Source: Archangium lansingense
GTDB lineage: Bacteria > Myxococcota > Myxococcia > Myxococcales > Myxococcaceae
Reading direction: 5' to 3'
Assembly: GCF_026626635.1 (NCBI RefSeq)
Contig: NZ_JAPNKA010000001.1
Coordinates: 12,818,501 to 12,882,500, forward strand
DNA: 64,000 nt
Numbering within the stretch: the first letter of the stretch is position 1; each line of letters starts with the position of its first letter. Of the stretch, positions 26,344 to 35,400 are shown piece by piece. The notes under the pieces were generated by a model. It worked only from the letters and a program-made list of their open reading frames with translations, ran no database searches and was not told the DNA's origin. Position numbers and translations under genes: made by a program.

Positions 26344-27630
26344 ATGTCCAGCAATGCCCTGACAGTCGTCACCCCCATCCAGCCCGACAAGGTGAAGGAT
26401 CTGGATGCCCTGCTGAGTGAGATCGGCGAGGACATCACCAACAAGACCGAGCGCCACATCTCCTTCTCCCAGCTCACCACGGTGCACTTCCTGCGCTGGG
26501 TCATCCTCCCCGAGGACCACGAGGGGAAGCAGTACTACCAGCCGCAGCTCGCCTTCGAGAGCAACTATGACGGCCCCCTGGACGCGCACCTGGAGGAGCT
26601 CATCCGGGTGGGCGGACCGGCGCTGGCGCGCATCTACAGCTACTGCGCGGGCTGTCCCGCGAACGTGGCCAGCAGCGTCGAGTCCTTCAAGCGCTTCCTG
26701 CGGCTCTACCAGCTCCCCAGCGCCGCTTTCTACCGGGCCTACCCGAACCACACCGTCCAGGACGTCCTCGACAACACCCAGGTGCGGCGGACCATCCAGG
26801 ACTTCCTCGACGACCCCGGGCGCGCGGCCGACCTGCGCGGCCTGAAGCCGGAGCAACTCTGCCAGGAGATTCAAAAATACCTGGCCACCGTGCCCAGGCT
26901 GAAGCTGGAGCGCGACCCCGAGCGCCCTCTCTCCCGCCTGGACCGCTTCGTCCAGAGCCTCATGGAGTCGCGCCCTGTCCAGCTGGCGGTGGGCATTCCC
27001 GCGGGAGTGCTCCTGCTGCCCGTGCTCGTACCGACGGTCTTGGCGCTGCTGTGGAAGGAGTCCCGGGACAAGGCCGAGCCGAAGACCCAGGACATGGTGG
27101 ACCCACGCGTGGAGGGGCAGGAGGACTACAAGGTCCAGAACCAGCTCACCCACCTGGTGGAGATCCGCCCGGGGTGGTTCCGCCAGCTCACGCTGCGCAC
27201 GGTGCTGGGTGGCATCAACTTCCTGGCGCGCCACTACTACAACCGCGGCGACCTGGGCGGCATCCCCACCATCCACTTCGCGCGCTGGGTCATCATCGAT
27301 GGGGGCAAGCGCCTGCTCTTCTTCAGCAACTATGACGGGAGCTGGGAGCGCTACCTGGGTGACTTCATCGACCAGGCGGCTGTGGGGCTCACCGGCGTGT
27401 GGAGCAACACGCGTGGCTATCCGAAGACGCGGATGCTCTTCTTCAAGGGAGCGACCAACGAGGAAGACTTCAAGCAGTGGACGCGCGACCACCAGGTATT
27501 CACCCAGGTCTGGTACAGCGCCCACGCCGACGAGAGCGTCCGCAACATCCTCCAGAACGTGGGGGTGTGCGCGAAGCTGAAAACCCAACTCCAGTCTCGG
27601 GAGGCGGAGCAATGGCTACTCAAATTGTGA
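26344..27630 (+). CDS. Duplicated-domain membrane protein of unknown function, DyP/P450-operon associated
   Basis: A 428-residue protein I do not recognise. It contains the same domain twice, around residues 36-145 and 300-405. Matching motifs are VHFLRWVILP / IHFARWVIID, FESNYDGPLDAHL / FFSNYDGSWERYL and TVQDVLDN / SVRNILQN. Between the copies is one hydrophobic segment, about 212-237 (GIPAGVLLLPVLVPTVLALL), a probable membrane helix. If that helix spans once, the two copies lie on opposite sides of the membrane, unless it is a re-entrant hairpin. ATG 26344 follows AAGGAG at seven bases. Its stop overlaps the start of the DyP gene by 19 bp, so the two are co-translated. A lipid-facing or peroxidase partner role is inference. 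Confidence 0.85.
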   Translation: MSSNALTVVTPIQPDKVKDLDALLSEIGEDITNKTERHISFSQLTTVHFLRWVILPEDHEGKQYYQPQLAFESNYDGPLDAHLEELIRVGGPALARIYSYCAGCPANVASSVESFKRFLRLYQLPSAAFYRAYPNHTVQDVLDNTQVRRTIQDFLDDPGRAADLRGLKPEQLCQEIQKYLATVPRLKLERDPERPLSRLDRFVQSLMESRPVQLAVGIPAGVLLLPVLVPTVLALLWKESRDKAEPKTQDMVDPRVEGQEDYKVQNQLTHLVEIRPGWFRQLTLRTVLGGINFLARHYYNRGDLGGIPTIHFARWVIIDGGKRLLFFSNYDGSWERYLGDFIDQAAVGLTGVWSNTRGYPKTRMLFFKGATNEEDFKQWTRDHQVFTQVWYSAHADESVRNILQNVGVCAKLKTQLQSREAEQWLLKL

Positions 27631-29141
27631 CATCCGAAGCCAACACGGCGGCGGTTCCAGGAGAGGCGCTCGAGTTCGACGACATCCAGGGGCTCGTCTT
27701 CTTCGGACACGGGCACCTGAAGTACTCGCGGTATGTCTTCCTCCGGATGAAGGATGGCAAACAGGCGAGGGCGAGGGCGTGGCTGCGCACGCTGCTGGAG
27801 CGCAAGGAGGTCTCCACCGCGAGCGGGAAGCAGCATCCCGGGCTCAAGGACGTCAAGGGAGAGCACGCGCTCCAGGTGGCCTTCACGTACTCCGGGCTGA
27901 AGGCGCTCGGGCTTTCCCCCGAGGTGATGACGACCTTCCTGCAGGAGTTCCGCGAGGGAATGAGGGATGAGCGCCGTGCGCGCATCCTGGGCGACACGGG
28001 CGGGAGCGCACCGGAGAAGTGGCAGGTGGGCGGCGACGCGACGATGGCCCACGTGGTGCTGGTGCTCTTCGGCAAGGACGACGCGGACCTGGACGTGTTT
28101 CACGCCTCGCACCGCGATTGCTACCAGGAGGCCCTGGAGGAGGTGTTCATCCAGGACGCCGACATGCGCCAGGGAGACACGGAGCCCTTCGGCTTCCGGG
28201 ACGGCATCTCGTTCCCGTACATCAAGGGCGTGCCCACCACGCGTGGGTCGGATGCCCTCGGCCTGCCGATCAACGCGGGCGAGTTCATCCTCGGCTATCA
28301 CAACGCCTACGGTCAGTACCCCTTCTCACCTCGGGTGCCCCGGAGCCAGGACCCCGGCAACCTCCTGCCCGACGTGCCCCGGTCGCAGAGGGTGTCCGGC
28401 GAGCCGAGGCCCAAGGACCTGGGACGCAACGGCACCTACCTGGTCATTCGCAAGCTGCGCCAGGACGTGGCGGGCTTCTGGAAGTTCGTCGAGGAGAACA
28501 GCCGGGACCCAGACAAGAGCGCGGAGGAGAACGAGGCGAACAAGGAGCTGCTGGCCGCGAAGCTGGTGGGACGTTGGAGGAGCGGTGCGCCCGTGGAGCT
28601 GTGCCCCATGAAGGACGACCCGACGCTGGGCGCGGACTCCGCGCGCAACAACCACTTCGAGTTCAGGGACGACCCGTACGGGGTGAAGTGTCCCCTCAGC
28701 TCGCACGTGCGCCGCAGCAATCCCCGGGACACGCTCGTCGATGATCCCCAGGAGTCCATCAAGCTGGGCTCCCGCCACCTCATCATCCGCCGCGGCCGGC
28801 CCTATCACGACAAGTTCGCCGACGGAGCCGAAGAGCAGGGGCTCATGTTCGTGGCGCTCAACACCAACATCGGGCGCCAATTCGAGTTCATCCAGCAGAC
28901 GTGGATGAACAACCCCAAGTTCAGTGATTTGTATGACAGCAAGGATCCCATCGCTGGCGACAACTACGACCCCGAATACCCGGGGGACGAGCCAAAGGAC
29001 TACACCGCCGTCGTGCCCGGCTTCCCGGTGCGCCAGCGCCTGACGGGGCTCCCCCGCTTCGTACACACGCGGGGAGGGGACTACTTCTTCCTGCCTGGCA
29101 TCAAGGCCCTACGGTACCTGAGCATGGAGCGCACGCCATGA
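27612..29141 (+). CDS. DyP-type haem peroxidase
   Basis: A 509-residue dye-decolorising peroxidase. The signature GFRDG is at 194-198 (PFGFRDGISFPY), giving catalytic Asp197. The proximal haem segment is SSHVRRSNPRD with His365, Arg367 or Arg368 and the NPR end. The family uses hydrogen peroxide to oxidise bulky substrates. No Tat or Sec signal is present, so the enzyme is cytoplasmic or membrane-associated through its partners. At 509 residues it is longer than the short A/B types, nearer the long C/D-type enzymes. The start lies inside the previous gene's 3' end, and its stop overlaps the P450 start (ATGA), so it is tightly coupled to both neighbours. Confidence 0.95.
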   Translation: MATQIVTSEANTAAVPGEALEFDDIQGLVFFGHGHLKYSRYVFLRMKDGKQARARAWLRTLLERKEVSTASGKQHPGLKDVKGEHALQVAFTYSGLKALGLSPEVMTTFLQEFREGMRDERRARILGDTGGSAPEKWQVGGDATMAHVVLVLFGKDDADLDVFHASHRDCYQEALEEVFIQDADMRQGDTEPFGFRDGISFPYIKGVPTTRGSDALGLPINAGEFILGYHNAYGQYPFSPRVPRSQDPGNLLPDVPRSQRVSGEPRPKDLGRNGTYLVIRKLRQDVAGFWKFVEENSRDPDKSAEENEANKELLAAKLVGRWRSGAPVELCPMKDDPTLGADSARNNHFEFRDDPYGVKCPLSSHVRRSNPRDTLVDDPQESIKLGSRHLIIRRGRPYHDKFADGAEEQGLMFVALNTNIGRQFEFIQQTWMNNPKFSDLYDSKDPIAGDNYDPEYPGDEPKDYTAVVPGFPVRQRLTGLPRFVHTRGGDYFFLPGIKALRYLSMERTP

Positions 29142-30352
29142 GCGCTCGACTCGTCCGATGGCTCACGGGTGCCGACGTGCAGAGGGCGGTGTTCGGGTTT
29201 CTGCGCAAACACCACCCCAACCTGAATCTGGGCAAGCGGGTCCTGGTGACTCGGGCCGAGGACGTGAACGAAGTGCTGAAGACAGACGCCGTCTTCAGCG
29301 TCACGGAGATCTACGCCGAGCGCATGGAGCGCACCACGGGGCCCTTCTTCCTGGGAATGGAGAACACGCCGCAGTATCAGCGCGAGTCCTCCATCTCCCG
29401 GCAGGCAGTGCGCCGGGAGGACCTGGAGCAGATCAGGGCCATGGCACGCGAGCACGCCGAGCAGCTCATCGCCGTGGCGCGTCCCACTGGACGACTCGAC
29501 GTGGTGAACGGACTCACGCGTCCCGTTGCCCTGGGGGTGGTGGACCGCTTCTTCGGGGTGTCGGGTCCGAACCCGGAGACGATGGCGCGGTGGATGCGCA
29601 TCATCTTCTGGGACATCTTCCTCAACCTGGGCAATGACGCGGACGTCACCGCGAGGGCGCGAACAGCCAGCGCGGAGCTGAAGACATACATGGAGGGGCT
29701 CATCGCCCAGCGAAAGGCCGGGCTGGCCACCGAGGGACGTGACGACTTCCTCACCCGGCTGTTGCGGATGCAGGAGAACGAGGCCACGCGCCTGGACGAC
29801 GATGCCGTACGGCGCAACGTGGGAGGCATCATCGTCGGCGCGGTGGACACCACCTCCAAGGCGCTGGCGCAGCTCATCAACGAGCTCCTGGAGCGGCCCG
29901 AGGCACTGGGAGAGGCCCAGAGCGCGGCCCGAGCGGGCGACATGGCACGCGTCGCGGCCCACGCCTTCGAGGCGCTGCGCTTCGACCCGCACAATCCGCT
30001 CCTCATGCGCACGTGCCACGAGGATTACGTGCTCGCGCGAGGCACGGACCGGGAGATGAGGATTCCCAAGGGCACGCTCGTCATCGCCTCGACGCTCTCG
30101 GCGATGTTCGACCCGGAGGTGCTGCAGGAGCCGGACGAGTTCCGGGTGGACCGGCCGCCCCAGGGCTACATGCACTTCGGCCGGGGATTGCACACCTGCT
30201 ACGGGGAGCGCATCAACCACCTCGTCCTGCCCGAGGTGCTCGGGTGCCTGCTGCGCCTGCGCAACCTGCGGCGCGCGAACGGAGGAGAAGGACGGATGAA
30301 GTTCGAGGGCCCCTTCCCGAACCGACTGGTGGTGGAGTTCGAACCAGGCTGA
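29138..30352 (+). CDS. Cytochrome P450
   Basis: A 404-residue soluble bacterial P450. The haem ligand is Cys354 in FGRGLHTCYGERIN, the ExxR pair is Glu278 and Arg281 (AFEALRFDPHNP), and the I-helix reads GIIVGAVDTTSKAL with the Asp-Thr-Thr oxygen-activation group. The N-terminus lacks a membrane anchor. Position 350 is Gly and the C-helix WxxxR motif is not evident, an odd feature that may mean a peroxygenase-like or atypical haem pocket (inference). No redox partner gene lies in the operon, which fits use of peroxide or shared ferredoxins. It starts in the stop codon of the DyP gene. It is the last gene of the operon. Confidence 0.96.
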   Translation: MSARLVRWLTGADVQRAVFGFLRKHHPNLNLGKRVLVTRAEDVNEVLKTDAVFSVTEIYAERMERTTGPFFLGMENTPQYQRESSISRQAVRREDLEQIRAMAREHAEQLIAVARPTGRLDVVNGLTRPVALGVVDRFFGVSGPNPETMARWMRIIFWDIFLNLGNDADVTARARTASAELKTYMEGLIAQRKAGLATEGRDDFLTRLLRMQENEATRLDDDAVRRNVGGIIVGAVDTTSKALAQLINELLERPEALGEAQSAARAGDMARVAAHAFEALRFDPHNPLLMRTCHEDYVLARGTDREMRIPKGTLVIASTLSAMFDPEVLQEPDEFRVDRPPQGYMHFGRGLHTCYGERINHLVLPEVLGCLLRLRNLRRANGGEGRMKFEGPFPNRLVVEFEPG

Positions 30353-30694
30353 CAAGAGATGAAACAATCTCGGGCACGGTGCTGATGAACCACGCCGTGG
30401 AGCTGTCGACCCACGCGCGTCCGCGCTGTTGAGGCTGTCCAGAGTCGTCTGGAATGCTTCCTAGAGAACTCCGCCCCCTAGCCACAAACTCGGATGCGAG
30501 GGACCTTCCGGTCGCACATGGCTCGAACTGGTCCGACCATCGGACCAGTTGCGCGAACTCACGCCCGGAAGCCGCCTCTCCCCAATGCACAACTATGTCC
30601 AAAAACTTCGTAGACACGCCACAAGACTGAAGCTCGTCGCAAAGGCCATGAGGAGCTACCCTATTCCTATGAACTTCACTCCCGGAAGAGGTCG
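30353..30694. other. 342-bp spacer holding dispersed palindromic repeat copy B
   Basis: No supported coding sequence lies here. The block between the P450 stop and the frameshifted gene contains the repeat at 30490-30567, and it is noticeably less G/C-biased near 30570-30690 than the surrounding genes. Confidence 0.5.
30490..30567. repeat. Dispersed palindromic repeat, copy B
   Basis: The palindromic core at 30526-30550 has the same 11-base arms as copy A at 10968-10992 but with CCA in the centre, so it is the same element in the opposite orientation. Flanks also match when reverse-complemented, including CCGGGCG, GAG and TTCGCG before the core and TTCG, GCC, ACCGGA beyond it. It lies upstream of the frameshifted gene at 30695. 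Confidence 0.8.
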
Positions 30695-31164
30695 ATGACC
30701 GACGGGCGTTCGTGGCAGGGGAACTGGAAGGCCCGCCTGTATGAGCGTGTCCGCGAGCACGGTTACGATTCACTCACGGCCTTCGCCGAGGCGCGCCCCA
30801 GTGCCTCACTGGTGGCTCTGGCCAAGGAGCTTGGTCCGGATGACGTCGCAGGAGTGCAGGTGTTCAAAGGACTGGTGGCCGAAGCAGAGCGGAACCATCA
30901 GGTCACACGCCTTGTGCGCGGACAACTCGTGCGAGAACTGTGGGCGTGTCTCCCAAACGGCTGGCCGGCTGTGCTGGACGACGCAAACCGCTTCGATGTC
31001 GCCCATGCACTCGGCGCGTGGATTGCCTTCACCCCAGAAACCCATAAGGAGCGTGCCAGGCAGGCCAGGACAACACTCCTAGCTGCGCCACCGCCGCCCG
31101 GCTGGCGCCGCTCGGCCCAGATGACGAGTTGCTCCTCACGCTCCTGCCCGACGAGGAAGTCTGA
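30695..31164 (+). pseudogene. Frameshifted gene, about 155-residue protein of unknown function
   Basis: ATG 30695 opens a protein-like frame (MTDGRSWQGNWKARLYERV, with later LRELWACLPNGWP-type helices and a Trp/Ala-rich middle) as far as GWR at about 31106. From there the original frame turns into serine/arginine-rich nonsense, but the next frame continues sensibly from 31108 as PLGPDDELLLTLLPDEEV and stops at 31162-31164. One missing C in the run at 31106-31110 explains it. This is either a true one-base deletion or a sequencing error. I do not recognise the family. Its position between the repeat and a P450 fragment suggests acquired DNA. Confidence 0.7.
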
Positions 31165-31181
31165 ACTTCATTCGAGCGCAG

Positions 31182-31281
31182 CGCCTACGCAACCTGCGAC
31201 GAGCACACGGCAGCGAGGGACGGATGAAGTTCGAGGGCCCCTTTCCGGACCGGCTGGTGGTGGAGTTCGACCCGGGCTTGA
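31182..31281 (+). pseudogene. Cytochrome P450 C-terminal fragment (second copy)
   Basis: The translated strand reads QRLRNLRRAHGSEGRMKFEG, then PFPDRLVVEFDPG. It matches the last 33 residues of the intact P450 at 29138-30352 (LRLRNLRRANGGEGRMKFEG, PFPNRLVVEFEPG). The DNA copies at 30254-30352 and 31182-31281 are close but not identical, and the fragment has lost its stop through an extra base (GGCTTGA against GGCTGA). It is a remnant of a paralogue or of an old duplication that left about 830 bp between the two copies. Confidence 0.9.
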
Positions 31282-31386
31282 ACCAGCTTGTCGTGATTCG
31301 TCACTCCACTGACGAAAAACGTCACCCAGCCCGAGGCTCCCGAAGGCGGGAGTCAATGTTTCCAGGGGATTACGTATCCGGGCAAC

Positions 31387-31403
31387 TGGTGTAACTGTTG
31401 CAT
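31387..31403 (+). promoter_or_regulatory. Possible sigma-54 (-24/-12) promoter
   Basis: TGG at 31387-31389 and TTGCAT at 31398-31403 place GG and GC exactly ten bases apart, as the sigma-54 consensus needs. The middle (TGTAACTG) is a weaker match. It lies 80 bp upstream of the ATG of the cysteine-rich lipoprotein gene. Myxobacteria use many sigma-54 promoters, and an FHA-type activator is encoded at 5270-6628. It was found by eye only. Confidence 0.4.
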
Positions 31404-31483
31404 CTCGGACATCGCCCGCGCCGCCGTCGGCTGCTCGGGCAGTGTGTTCGGACGTTTCCCTGAAACAAAACGGAGGGGTACTA

Positions 31484-31795
31484 ATGATGCGTGGTCTGAA
31501 GTCCCTGGTGTTCGCGGCGGGCCTGGCGTTCGCGGTAGGCTGTGGTGGAACCGAGTTGGAGCCGGAGCTCGACAACTCCGAGCTGGGCAAGAAGGAGTCC
31601 GCCCTCTCCTGCGGTAGCAACCCTTGCAACGGCAGTGGCTGCTGCACACGCAAAAGTGATAGTTACGTCGTCTGCCAAACGCTAGACAAGTGCACTAGCA
31701 CTTGGTGCAGTAATGGCCAGCAACAATTTACTATCAATGGTGTCTGCTACTGTGATTGGGAGGACAGGTATACGACGTGCGTGGCGCCCACCTAG
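31484..31795 (+). CDS. Small cysteine-rich lipoprotein
   Basis: A 103-residue exported protein. GGAGGGG lies five bases before ATG 31484. The signal peptide MMRGLKSLVFAAGLAFAVGC ends at the lipobox Cys20. After an acidic linker (ELEPELDNSELGKKES) comes a compact domain with ten cysteines (SCGSNPCNGSGCC onward to CDWEDRYTTC), most likely disulfide-bonded. The coding sequence from about 31640 on is clearly richer in A/T than nearby genes and uses codons such as AAA, ATA and TTA that neighbours avoid, a sign of recent transfer or of different selection. No homologue is recognised. A surface or toxin-like function is possible but unproven. Confidence 0.8.
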   Translation: MMRGLKSLVFAAGLAFAVGCGGTELEPELDNSELGKKESALSCGSNPCNGSGCCTRKSDSYVVCQTLDKCTSTWCSNGQQQFTINGVCYCDWEDRYTTCVAPT

Positions 31796-31816
31796 CGATC
31801 AGGCTGAGGTAGCCAC

Positions 31817-31840
31817 GGCCAGGAGTTGACGCTCCTGGCC
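31817..31840. terminator. Hairpin between convergent genes
   Basis: A nine-base stem, GGCCAGGAG with CTCCTGGCC and a six-base loop, lies between the stop of the small lipoprotein gene and the stop of the WbuC-like gene on the other strand. No T-tract follows, so its role as a terminator is likely but not certain. Confidence 0.6.
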
Positions 31841-31859
31841 AGAAGTTCGACGGCATCGT

Positions 31860-32405
31860 CTATGGATGCCGTCCCGCGCACTCTGGATGCCTCCGCCGGA
31901 ACTCCTCACGCAGGGACGCGAGGTAGCCCGCGGCCTCCGGCGTGCCCTCGGCGGGCGCCCAGGCCGCGAAAGCCTTGTCATTGGCCGGGGCATACGGCCC
32001 GTTCTTCACCTCGAAGATGACAGTGTCCGGAGCCAGGGCGACCAGCCCGTGGAAGATGCCCGGCGCCAGATCCACCCCGAAATTCTCGCCCCCCGCCTCC
32101 AATGACAGACAGTCGCGCACGCGTCCGTCCTCCTCGAAGGTGAAGAACGCCAGCGCGCCGCGCAGCAACACCCACGCCTCCGCTTTCGGCGGCTCCAGGT
32201 GCCGGTGTGGCCGCACGTAGCTGTCCGGCTGGATGACGTTGAGCATCCGGTGCAGCAGGTCCGCGTCGCTCTTGTGGAAGGGTTGGATGATGCGCCGGCG
32301 GGGACTCGTCCGGGAGGCCTCCACCACCTCCTCCACCAGGGAGCGCGAGAGGACCACCAGCTCCCCCTCGGGAGCGTCCAGGGCACGTCGGTAGGAAGAG
32401 CTCAT
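31860..32405 (-). CDS. WbuC-family cupin metalloprotein
   Basis: A 181-residue cupin protein starting MSSSYRRALDAPEGELVVLS at 32405. WbuC-type features are FHKSDADLLHRMLNVIQPDSY, then VRPHRHLEPPKAEAWVLL (the cupin metal histidines and glutamate), then FFTFEEDGRV. The domain is about 125 residues with a helical tail. WbuC proteins usually accompany O-antigen or surface polysaccharide genes; none are adjacent here, so the role is open. It is the last of the minus-strand genes before the second giant kinase, 57 bp away. Confidence 0.85.
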   Translation of the reverse strand: MSSSYRRALDAPEGELVVLSRSLVEEVVEASRTSPRRRIIQPFHKSDADLLHRMLNVIQPDSYVRPHRHLEPPKAEAWVLLRGALAFFTFEEDGRVRDCLSLEAGGENFGVDLAPGIFHGLVALAPDTVIFEVKNGPYAPANDKAFAAWAPAEGTPEAAGYLASLREEFRRRHPECAGRHP

Positions 32406-32462
32406 GGCTCCCGAGCGGAGCACAGGCGCGCGCCGTCGGCCAGCCCCGGGCACAGCCCCCCC

Positions 32463-35400
32463 TCACGGGTGCTGCAGGTGAGCTTCCTCTGAAGGCCCCA
32501 GGCGGAGCAGGCTTGCCTGGGCCCGCTTCTCATAGGCGAGCATCTCGTGCTCGCGGGCGAAGCGGATGGCCTCGAGGAACTCCGCGCGCGCCTCGTCCTC
32601 CCGGCCGGCCAACCGCAGCAGCTCGCCCCGGACGCGGTGCAGCTCGGGCAAGTAAGAGTACTCCTCCGTCACAGACGGCCACGTCAGGGCCTCGTCCACC
32701 GCCGCCAGTCCCTCCTGGGCCTGTCCCAGCCGCAAGTGGATGTGCGCCAGCAACCCCAGGTTGTGGTGCATGCCCGCGATGATGCCCGAGCGCTGCCATT
32801 GCTCCAGCACCTGGCGCATCTGCACCAGGCCCTCCTGCGGGCGCCCCAGCTCGGACAGGGCCCACCCGCGCATCGCCGAGGGCCACAGGTACCACAGCAG
32901 GAAGCGGTGCTCGCGCGCGAGCGGAATGCACTGCTCGGCCAGCCCCAACGTCGTCCGCGCATCCCACCTCAACTGGCTGGCAATGGCGCAGTAGGTCAAC
33001 GCGAGCACCGTCGTGTGCGGATGACCGATGCGGCCGGCCAGCTCCAGGGCCTCGCGGGTGAAGCGCTCGGCCTTCCCCTCCTCTCCAACCACCGAGAGCG
33101 GCAGCGTCGCATAGGCCAGCGCGGCCACGCGCGGGTTGACGAGCTGCCGGATGGCGAGCGCCCGATGCTGCGCGAGCTCCAACTCCGGGAACGCCAGCGC
33201 CTGCTCCAGGTGCCGCAGCGAGTTGCGCAGCTGCCCCCAGGTGAACAGGTCCGTGGCCATCATCCGGTGCCCCATGGAGAGCAGCTCCGGCTTGTGCTGG
33301 CGCTCGCCCAGGTCCACCAGCAGCTCGGCCACCTCGTGGGAGTCGCGCGACTTGCCGCGTGCGAAGTAGTAGGCGAAGGAGCCCCAGAAGCTCAGCTCCA
33401 GGCGTGGCAGCTCCTCCCCCACCTCGCGGATGAGCGCCTGCGCCCGCGTGTACGTGCGCTCCACCTCGGGCGAGCGGTAGCCCTGCACCTGTACCAGCGG
33501 TACTCCCAGGGCCAGGAGGAGTTGCAGCTCGTCCTTCGTGAGCACCGAGGCATCCGGGAGATTGCGCAGCAGCTTCAGCGCCTGGGTGAGGTGACTCACC
33601 GCCTCCTCGTTGGCCGAGCGCAGGCTCGCGCGCATGCCGGCCAGCCTCCAGTAATGGATGGCCGGCTTCACCTCTCCGGCCTCCGTGTAGTGGTGGGCCA
33701 GCAGCTCGGGCCGCGTCTCCACCTCCTCGGGGAAGTGAGCCACCAGCGACTGGGCGATACGCTGGTGGTACTGCCGCCGCGCGCTGCGGGGCAGCGACTG
33801 GTAGGCGGCCTCCTGGATGAGGGCGTGGCGGAACTGGTAGCCGGGCTCGGCCTCATCGTCTCGCGGCTGGAGCAGCCCCGCGGCCATCAGCCCACCCAGG
33901 TCCCTGCGCAGCACGGTGCCACCAAGTCCCGTCAGGGTGGCGAGCAGAGCAGTCGAGAAGCTCCGCCCCACCACCGCGCACAACTGCGCGAGCTGCTTCT
34001 GCCGACGTGGCAGCGAGTCCAGCCGGGCCAACAGCAGCTCCTGCAGGGTGACGGGAATGGAGGCCCCCACCCCGCCCTCCAGCATCACGCGAGTCATCTC
34101 CTCCACGAAGAGGGGAATGCCATCCGTCCGGGCCACCAGCTGAGCCACCACCTCCTCCGGCAGCTCCTGGCCCCGCGTCACTTCCTTCACCAACTGCTCG
34201 GTGAAGGCCGCTGGCAGCCGCTCCAGGGTGATGCTCTGGAAGCCGGGCCGCTGCGCCCAGGGCGGGCGGAACTCGGGGCGGGCACTGAGGACGAAGAGCA
34301 GGCGCGCCCGCTCCACGAAGCCAACCAGGAAGTTCAGCAGTTGCAGCGTGGAAGGGTCCGCCCAGTGCAGGTCCTCCACCACCACCAGTACCGGGCGCTC
34401 GCCCGCATTCTCCATCAGCAGGGTGGCCAGTGCCGCCAGCGTCTCGTCTTTCTGCCGCTGGGGCGTGAGGCGCAGGTGCGGGGAGTCCTCCGTCACCGGC
34501 AGCGACACCAGCGAGGCCAACAGGCGCACCTGCATGGGCGTCAGGCCCCGCTTCTCCAGGAGCCGCTCCACCGCGCGCAGGTTCTCCTGGGGCGAGCGAT
34601 CCGGGCTCAGCCATAAGCGCCGTAACACCTCGATGATCGGGTGCAGGGCGCTGGTGCTGAACTGGTTCCAGCACTGCAGCCGCAGAAGCATGGGCTTCTC
34701 CGGCAGCACGCGCTCGCGCAGCTCCTCGATGAGGCGGGACTTGCCGATGCCCGCCTCCCCCGCGAGGAGCACATAACTCCCCTGCCCCTCTCGGGCCCGC
34801 TGCCAGGCCTCGAGCAACTGCTCCAATTCCTGCTCACGGCCCACCAGCGGACTGAGCTTCCCCTCGCCGGAGAGCGTGCGCTCGAAGCGAATGACGGCCT
34901 GGCGCGAGCGCAGCACACGATGGACCTCGAAGGTGCGCCGCCCGTCGAAGGCGCGGGCCCCGAGCGTCACCGTGTCGAAGGCGCGCTGCACCATGCTGTA
35001 GGTGCTGGGGCCGATCACCACCTCGTCCGGCCCGGCCTGCCGCGCCAGCCAGGAGGCGACGCGCGGGGCCTCCCCCTGAATGGTGGGGGTATGCCCGCGC
35101 AGCTCCGGGAGGATGTCGTCCAGCACCACCTGGTCCGTGTCGATGCCCACCTGCACGGCCAGCTCCGCGGACACTCCCGGGAGCAGCTTCTCCCGGAGCG
35201 CTTTCTGCACGGCCTGGGGCAGCTCCAGGCCCGCGAGCACCGCGCACTCCGAGTCTCCTTCCTTCGCCACCGGGTAGCCGAAGCACGCCAGCACCTCATC
35301 CCCCAGGCACAGGGTGATGAAGCCCCCATGGCTTTGGATGCCCTCCGAGGCCGTGCGGTGGAAGGCCGCCTCCAGCTCGCCGAAGTCCTCGGGGTCCAGC

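Larger units (their letters stand above)
31165..31483. other. 319-bp spacer with P450 fragment and sigma-54-like promoter
   Basis: No intact gene lies here. The first third is the P450 3'-end fragment (31182-31281). The last third has a -24/-12-like element at 31387-31403, followed by the leader of the small lipoprotein gene. Confidence 0.5.
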
